64,000 bases of DNA, taken from positions 264,230,925 through 264,294,924 of the forward strand of contig NC_081415.1 of assembly GCF_030272615.1 (NCBI RefSeq). The letters are read 5' to 3'. The position numbers and the translations under genes were made by a program. Shown one piece after another: positions 56,817 through 64,000 of this stretch. The notes under the pieces were generated by a model. That model was not told where the DNA came from. It did no database searches and saw only the letters and a list, made by a program, of their open reading frames with translations. Positions within the stretch are counted from its first letter, which is position 1; each line of letters opens with the position of its first letter. The stretch comes from Cryptomeria japonica (Eukaryota > Streptophyta > Pinopsida > Cupressales > Cupressaceae).

Positions 56817-59624
56817 GCACCCTTTATGAAGCCATCTATCCCTCTTATAGTGAGGAGACAACTTGAAATAAATATGAATGGCACAGGTATGTTGTGGGAG
56901 GGTTGTGCATTCAATAAGCATGGTGTCTCACCTCTTTGGTCATTTTTAAAATTATAGAGCAAGAAAAGGACCCACGAGCCCATACTCTACACTTGACTTG
57001 GTTTGTAAGAGAGCGTGGGGAGTGGAGAGTAAGGAGAATGAAGGGAAGTAGTAAAAATGTGAGGAGAAGTAAAATGCAAGTAATTAAGGATAATGTGAGA
57101 AGGTTGTAGAGAATGGTGTGAGGAATGTGAGAAGAAAAGGAGAGAGATATGGGGCCCATTAAAGGAAGAAATGAGATCTCATTGAATACCACGATTGAAA
57201 CATATGCCCGAAAGTGATTTGTTGAAGAGGCTTGAGAAATTTTCAAGAAAATTGCAATTAGCAGGTGTAAAGCTACATTCCACAACTGTGGCCAGCACCC
57301 TCCCTACCTATGGCAAATGAGAGCCTTCGAATAGATTATCAAAACCCACCAATGCTAAGAAGAAAGGAGATTCATTATAAATAATAGACGAAGGTGATAA
57401 AAAGGCAAAGAAGAGATTGTGAATGGCTCTTACCCGTTGAGTCAAAGCTGTGCAAATTAATGCAAAGGAGGCAATAAAAGATGTCAATGTCTACAAGAGA
57501 AATGTATACCACATCATTTCTAAAGTTATGTACACCATCTTCTCCCCTCCTAAAGTAGTGTTTAATTCAGAATTGTGCATCCCATCAAGTGAAATAATTC
57601 ATGCTCGAGTGCTTGCATTTACCTTTCTTTGAGGTTTTTGTCAATCAGTTTGGGTTCCCTACGCATACAAATTGCTGCCTATAATTCACATAGCCATTTC
57701 CTTTGAAAGCACTGCCTTTGAAAATGTAATCACAACAGTCACTATCTTTTGTAACGAATCATTGTAATCACTGCATAATAGTCTGATTGCTTGTTAATTC
57801 TATTAATGCTTATCTTCTTGGTAGTTGGCCTTCATTGACATATTTGTCTTTAAGTTTATTTCACTTATGAATATATCTTTTTTATGAATAGGGTTGGCTA
57901 GACCACACATATTAACACTATTGGCCACATCTTTAAATAAATAAACTTGTTCTTAATACTATCGACCATAGTTTATACCTTGTTAATATATCTTGTATAA
58001 AACAAGGTAAGGTTGGCCACATCTTTGAATAAAGAACCTTCGCTTAATATTTTCATTCAAGTCATATGCCAACTGACTTGTGTGCCATGCATTACTGTGT
58101 AACATATTTGTTGATCGATTCTTAATGATTGTCAAGTGGAGACTGGAAAATTCTAACAATATTCTGTTTGATTGATTTTGGTTTTACTATATACATTCTG
58201 TCTTTCAAGAATGATTTTAGGAGGTATTAGGTGGGGACATGACAAAGAATTTGTATGAAAATAATACTTTCAAAGTTGAATTATCCACTATGGTTTGAAA
58301 TTTAGTTTCTAGAAAAATGAAATTATTCACATTAACATGTTGGGAAAGCCTTGCAAATTCAGCTTATACCATATTCAGTGATAGCCCAATTTATTTTGCA
58401 TGCACTGAAAGTTATGGTATCTAAATTAGCACAATGTGAAGTATAGATTGCAACATAGACCTTTCGGATTATAGAAAACAATTGGTATGATAAGTTAATA
58501 GTAACCCATGTAGCTTTATCACCATGATTTAGGGACAAAAGAATAATGATTTATATGATAGTTGTAAAGACTAGAATCTCTTTAACCAAATTTGAGTATG
58601 TGTTTAACCTTCGTACAAAGTTGATGTAGATATGACTATGTGGGACCTATTTTAAAGTTGGTATCCATACATTAAATCTCTACATATTTCATTTACTCCT
58701 TGCTGGTTGGTAAGTTTAATCTATATTGAAACTAATGCTTAAGAGATTTTTGTGTTATGGAAATCCTTTAGAAACATGAGATGGTTAGTAAGTTGAAAAT
58801 AGTGTAATGAAGGTTGTTATCTCAATATGTCTTACTCTTTATTAAATATTGTTAGTCCTATTGAATTTTGTCAAGTAAAGCCTTTATTAGATTGATCAAC
58901 ATAATTGTTAGGACTTTGCTCCATGAAAACATAGCAAATGTATATGAATTGGGTGTTAATAATCAAACAATATAATTGAATTTTCTTCATATTGGAACAT
59001 GCAATGATTATTCTTGGACATTCTAATATTACTAAAACAATAGAAGGGATGGAACACTTAAATATAGATATAGTCATTGAGAAGTTAAAAAATCTATCTT
59101 TCTTTCATTAAAATAAATCACATAAAAACAACAGAATAAACTATCATATGACCATGCAACTCACTTCTAGTGAGATTCAAACGTTACCATATCATAAAAT
59201 GAGACATCACGATATCATCATGGTTATAATCAACATTAGGTACCCCATACTTAATCATAAGGTGATACCTTCAAGATCTACCAAACAAGTGATAGATGTA
59301 TATGTCATGATATAATTAAGGTAATAAGAGCTAGGAGGTTAATGCTAGGGTACAAAATGAATATAGAGAATTCATAGTTAATTCATCTACTGTATATTCA
59401 ATGCCTTATCAAATATATTTGGTGCTAGGTTATATTGAATGAATTCCTTTGGTTGTATGATTTGAGGTATTGGTGAGTGATAATATAATGGCATGCTGGT
59501 TTGATATATTGGAGAATGGTGATTGAATGAATGTTGATCTGATAAAATGATTTGTTGATTGATTATTTTCTTGATGGGAATGATGATTGATAAGTGATCC
59601 TTGAATGATTTGGAATGATATCTT
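56817..59624. other. AT-rich region, nothing recognised
   Basis: Short frames only, no LTR pair, no domain. A terminus-like GGTGGGGACATGACA occurs at 58,229-58,243 but has no partner. Confidence 0.5.
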
Positions 59625-61957
59625 TTAGACTTCATTGGTGAAAGGGTGACCACCTTTCATAAGGCTTGAGTCACCACCCTTCATTGCTACCTTTGGCCGA
59701 GCAGAGCATCCTTTTGTCAAGGCTAGTGTCTTGCCCTTATAAGTCAAGTTCCACCAAATTGATCTTTGACCCCAAATCTTATTGTCCTCATTGATGAAGC
59801 CATTGTTATCAATCAGGTGTCTAACTCCATCCCAAGCCTTCCATATAGATTTGAAAACAACAGAGCCTGCTAGGACGATAGAAAACTGACCAGCAATCAA
59901 ATCACAACAAGGTAGGCCCTTCCATGAGGGGCCACTTTTAGGACCTGCATTAGCTATATTATGTCTCACCAAGATCTTCCACGGTTCCTCACACTGCAAG
60001 GCCTTAAAAATACATTTGGCTGCAAGAGTAATTCCTTGTAGTCTTAAGTCCTTCAAGCCGACGCCCCCCTGGATTTGCTCATGATACGCCATCTCCATTT
60101 GATAGCCTATCTTTTCCTATCTCCTTTACCATCCGACTACAAAAATTCTTTGATAATCTTTTGAATAAAAGCAAACTGATAGTTACTGAACAACCAGGCC
60201 TTAGTATAATAAATGTTATAGGAAGATAATATCTTCTGGCACACTTGGAATCTCCCAACAAGAGACAAATATTGTATGTTCTAGTTTCTTAATTTTTTAT
60301 CAATCCTAACTTTAGCCCACTCCCACATCTCCTTCATGTTTGGGTTAACAACAAAAGGTATGCCTAAATACCTAACTTGATGGTTGGGGCCTCCCCACAA
60401 CAAGGGGAAACTATTGAACCAAACAGGTGGCTGGAGATCCCATCCAAACAAGATGGACTTAGATAAGGAAATCTTGCTACCAGAAGCCTCACAGAATAGA
60501 TCTAGCTTGACCATAAGAGCAAACAAGTTGTCTTTCTCCAATTCAAGCATGATAGAAGTATCATTTGCAAATTGAATATTTAGAAGATCTTCTTTGTTAG
60601 GTAAGCTTATGCCCTGAACTTTGGTGGACAATGAATCATCTCTTAGAAGATAAAATAGTGCATCAATTGCAATAACAAACAAAGTCGGGGCTAGAGGGCA
60701 GCCCTGTCTAATTGATCTTGAGAGTTAAAAGCTCTCTGATCTACAATCATTAACATCTACACAAGCCATGGCATCATGCATGAAGGTTTTCACCATTTGG
60801 CAAAAGAATTTAGGAAAACCCAGAGCCTCTAGCATCATCAAAATAAAGCTCCACTCAATTCTATCATAAGATTTTTCACAATCAATCAACAACATAGCCC
60901 CTTTTTTATTACTCATTAGCCCATTTCATTGCCTCCCAACAGGTGATCAAATTCTCCAAAATATACCTACCTTTAACAAATCTTGTTTGGGTGTTACTCA
61001 CAATCTTTGGCAGAATCCCCTCAACCCTCCTTGCCAAAATTTTTGCCAAGATTTTATAAGAGACATTCAACAAGGTAATTGGCCTCCAGTTCTTTAGAAG
61101 TGATTTATCACCATCTTTGGGAATGAGTTTAATTACACTGCTATTAATATTCCTACCCAAAGAACCTAAATTAATGGCCTCCTTATACACCTTAAGAAGA
61201 TCTTCACTTACCCAATCAATATTTTTCTTATAGAATTCTACTGGCAGACCATAAGGACCTGGTGCCTTATCATTCTTGAGTGATTGGATAGCCCTTATCA
61301 CCTCATCCACAGATGGATCTTTATCCAAGACTCTATTGTCTTCTTCATCAATCTTCCTAGGGACAATGCTACTAATCTTCCTTCTAGCTTGCTCTTGGCA
61401 AGTTTATGGTAGAATAGAGTGAAGGCTCGAAGGACATCCTCTTGATCTAAGATATTGACCCCTTCTACACAAATTTGGCCAATCCTCTCCCCGACTTCCT
61501 TATTTGTGAGGCATTGAAAGAAAAATTTAGAGCCTTTGTCACCATGCTCAATCCAATTAACCTTGGATCTAATTTTTATACCTTGGATTTTCAAATTATG
61601 TACTTTCCTCAAACTGTCTTTAGCAATTCTGAGTGCATTCATAGCTTCTAAGTTCTTAGGTTGTTGCTAAAGAACATTTTTCAGCTTTGACAAGAGTATT
61701 ATGCATCTCAATTTCTAGCTTCCTAGCATCCTTGGCTTTCTTCCTACCCACAATCTGAAATAAGGACTTCCAACTCCCAATACATAAATTCCACTTAGCA
61801 ATAGCACTCTGCTAACTAGAACCCCAGGAGTTAAATTGTCTAATGATGTAAGAGGCATATACAACATCATCAGATTGGTGTTAAGAGCGAATGAATCTCT
61901 ACAAGCCATATGTTGCGAAGGGGAATGATTGAGGCAAAAAGAGGCAATAATAGGGTG
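59625..61957 (-). pseudogene. Degenerate LINE, reverse transcriptase region
   Basis: Minus strand, several frames. A segment with KVNWIEHGDKGSKFF (about 61,565-61,515) precedes the RT; then DKAPGPYGLPVEFYK and LIPKDGDKSLLKNWRPITLL (about 61,270-61,080), NTQTRFVKGRYILENL, IDCEKSYDRIEWSF (about 60,880), and FANDTSIM (about 60,560), where the usual F-A-D-D reads F-A-N-D. The C-terminal region (GGVGLKDLRLQG) follows to 59,625. Frameshifts and stops show an old dead plant L1-type LINE. The endonuclease half is missing because the LTR at 61,958 interrupts it. Confidence 0.88.
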
Positions 61958-63122
61958 TGTTGACGTGTTTTTTATGACAGTGTCTAACACAGATTAAAGT
62001 CACCAACGGTCACCTTATCCTCTCTTGATCAAGATTAGTCCGTATGCTAGGATTTCTTAAAGTTCAAACAGCTAATCCCAAGGTTCCTTAGTGCGTGCAC
62101 GTGACTCAAATGTTTGATGGGTTTGTTGATAACCCAAGGGGCCTTACGCGTGTTCAATTGGAGAAGACTTATGCAAGCTCAAAGATTTCTACACGGATGA
62201 TTTTCAATAAGGTTTTGGATCTTTTAGATTTTGAATTATGCGGAAAGTAAATAGGAATAGGGTAGAGAAAATCTATGCTAAAGCTAACTTAATCCTAAGA
62301 ATAGGAGACGGGATCACTCATGCAAAATCAAACCACGCTTCGTTTTGCCAGCAAAGCACAACTACACGAAGGCGGTGCAATCTTCAAAGGGTGCGTGGAG
62401 GCTTTTCAGATCATCAATACAGACCATCAGATCGAACAATCTCTTCTGACAACCGAAGTTAAACGCGTACACATCAACAAGCTCAGGCTAACTTTGCACG
62501 GCGTACAACAATCAGCTGCACACCAAAAGTATGAGCTCGGATTCTGCAACAAGTTCTCCTATCAAATCTAGTTCATCTAACAACAAATAAGCAAATCTAA
62601 TCTAATCTAATCGAAAAGAGCAAGACCTTGCGGATTGCCAAAGTATAACAAGAATACACCATCAAATTGAACAATGCATTAAGTTGACTACTTCACAATC
62701 TTGATGCAACAATCTCAAACAATAATCTCTCCTCCCTTTACAAATGAGGGGGTCACCCCTTTATATAGGCCTCAAGCCATGCAAACCCTAAATAGGGTTT
62801 CACCCTAGAATATTCTCCACTCAAGGTGCAACAAGGTGGGAATCGATAATTAATAACCCATTATGCCCATGTACAATTAATTCAAAGAGCCTAAAATAGT
62901 GCCCACTAGCACATTAAATGTGCCCCATGATGTTGATTATGCTCAGAATATAGCGAACACCATCATAAATGCCCATCATTCTCTCGATGACGGCGACATG
63001 CATGGAGAATCTGTCATAAAAACATAATGAGAAGGCAGCATGCAAGAAGATTCCTTGCCTGATGGTGGCATGCATTGACTGGACCCACGCCCAGTCAAAA
63101 TACCTTCAGCAATAAGTACGCC
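61958..63122 (-). mobile_element. 3' LTR of a second element related to the 15.6-kb one
   Basis: Begins TGTTGACGTG on the plus strand and shares with 33,954 the blocks CTTATCCTCTCTTG, CCAAGGTTC and AAGGGGCCTTACG. Minus-sense, so the coding part lies to its right. Inner end about 63,122 (approximate, between the TAG of the extra ORF and the LTR start). It is inserted in the LINE at 61,957. Confidence 0.75.
62758..62769 (-). promoter_or_regulatory. TATA box of the right-edge LTR
   Basis: CCTATATAAAGG on the minus strand, in a GC-richer context, at the position expected for the U3/R border of a minus-sense LTR. Confidence 0.6.
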
Positions 63123-63126
63123 ACTA

Positions 63127-64000
63127 CTATTCAGCCAAAAGACTTTTGTCCAAAAATGGACGACCATTATCTCGTTCATTTATGGCATATGCAATGAATT
63201 TGCCGACGACAGCTTCCAGCTCTCTGATGGAGACACTTGGCACATTTTCGATGTCAAATTCCATAAAGGCAATTTCTTCCTCGCTCTTGAAAAAGAAACT
63301 CTCCCACCCTATCATGACTTCTTGTGTCTTCTTCATTATACCGAAGAATGAAGAAACATTTGCAAAATGTTCCTTAGGGAATGAACCTACGAAGAAGAAA
63401 TAGTGCAACTGAGATTTCAGGGAGTTCATCGTTATTCCTCCGTCATTGAGTTTCTTCGCAAACAATGCTTCTATTGCACTAATGATTTCCTCCTGTACCC
63501 CTTTGATGGACTCTTTCAAAGTGAAGGAGTCAATGCTGAATTTGTCGAAGGTGTTCATCCCTGAGCAAATGGCATAGAACCATTGGGGAAATTCATAGGC
63601 TTCATTTTCTTGAATCACTCTCCTGTCCACCAAAATTTGCCTTGGAGTCTTCGTCAGAGCCCCAAGCCACGGAATGGTTAAGTCTTGGTAAATGTGCACA
63701 TCCCCTCATAATCCTTCTGTTGTCTCTAATCTTCTTAGGAGGGCCACGAACTTCAAATGAAGCTGAGCTAGATCCTTAATGAATTTCCTTGCTTCAGCAT
63801 AAACATCCTCTACCCATTCCCGAGAATTTTGCGCCATTGCTCTAATAAGCTCTGCATCATCAACCACTTCCCTGGGAAGGGAGGAAGGAGGAGTGAATGA
63901 AGGACCTGCCTCCCTGAGGGGTCTTTTGAAACTCCTGACGTATTCGCATAGGACTCTATTTTCTTCCCTCAACCACTTACATTTCGCCTTTGATTTCAGC
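63127..64000 (-). pseudogene. C-terminal part of the extra ORF of the second element
   Basis: A minus-strand frame open from the window edge to a TAG at 63,129-63,127, interrupted only by a TGA at 63,708-63,706. It has a coiled-coil start (EENRVLCEYV), a proline-rich linker, helical segments and an ending SIRELEAVVGKFIAYAINE. The ending parallels AEIEGIVSRFIAYAKKE of the ORF at 34,994, and the order coiled coil, linker, helical domain, LTR is the same. Sequence identity is otherwise low, so the two elements belong to different subfamilies that share the gene. Function unknown. Confidence 0.75.

Noticed and set aside
56911-57285. 124-codon minus-strand open frame rich in Leu/Ile/Ser
   Set aside because: Hydrophobic because it is the complement of purine-rich DNA; no family signature.
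58229-58243. GGTGGGGACATGACA as the right end of the LTR that starts at 54,527
   Set aside because: The flanking pentamers do not match, whereas the end at 56,811 gives a perfect ATAAG duplication.

Overview
The window looks like nuclear DNA from a seed plant with a very large, transposon-rich genome, most probably a conifer. This is inferred from the AT-rich background, the nested LTR retrotransposons, the plant-type genes and the gene whose introns are filled with other elements. No species can be named from the sequence. No bacterial features, CRISPR array or tRNA/rRNA gene was seen.

The only cellular gene recognised is an ALIS (CDC50/LEM3-type beta subunit of P4-ATPase lipid flippases) on the minus strand. 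Six exons fit the family and splice in phase: 53,349-53,291, 53,172-53,098, 52,943-52,827, then after a gap of about 38.5 kb 14,328-14,025, 13,907-13,618 and 13,469-13,415. One short exon (about 20-25 codons) and the first exon were not found. Most of the window is therefore the giant intron of this gene, or the gene has been broken by insertions.

Layout: 1-3,047 is retroelement sequence ending in an LTR terminus. 3,048-12,430 holds two diverged copies of a 2.7-kb repeat, the second split by a 3.8-kb insertion (8,041-11,816). 12,431-16,731 carries the 3' exons of ALIS. 16,732-18,145 is a probable solo LTR. 18,510-21,175 is a decayed Ty1/copia element. 22,378-30,160 is a decayed minus-strand Ty3/gypsy element into which a non-autonomous LTR element (22,601-25,612) has inserted; its LTR carries a 47-bp GC-rich minisatellite. 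33,954-49,564 is a 15.6-kb Ty3/gypsy insertion with a perfect 5-bp target duplication. 49,565-54,526 contains a long fold-back and the 5' exons of ALIS. 54,527-56,811 is a solo LTR with a perfect target duplication. 59,625-61,957 is a degenerate LINE cut by another LTR element that starts at 61,958 and runs off the right edge.

The most unusual object is the 15.6-kb element. Both its outer ends are the same LTR terminus (the PBS-side end) in inverted orientation, yet it is flanked by CCATC on both sides. Its left part (3' LTR, a large extra ORF, a repeat array, pol) reads on the minus strand. Its right part (LTR fragment, PBS, gag, LTR remnant) reads on the plus strand. Between pol and the 3' LTR it carries an extra coding region of about 1,085 codons whose C-terminal part is also present in the element at the right edge, and a 12-copy array of an imperfect palindrome spaced mostly 165-176 bp apart. 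Damage to the coding regions is almost entirely in-frame stops, as expected for methylation-driven decay.
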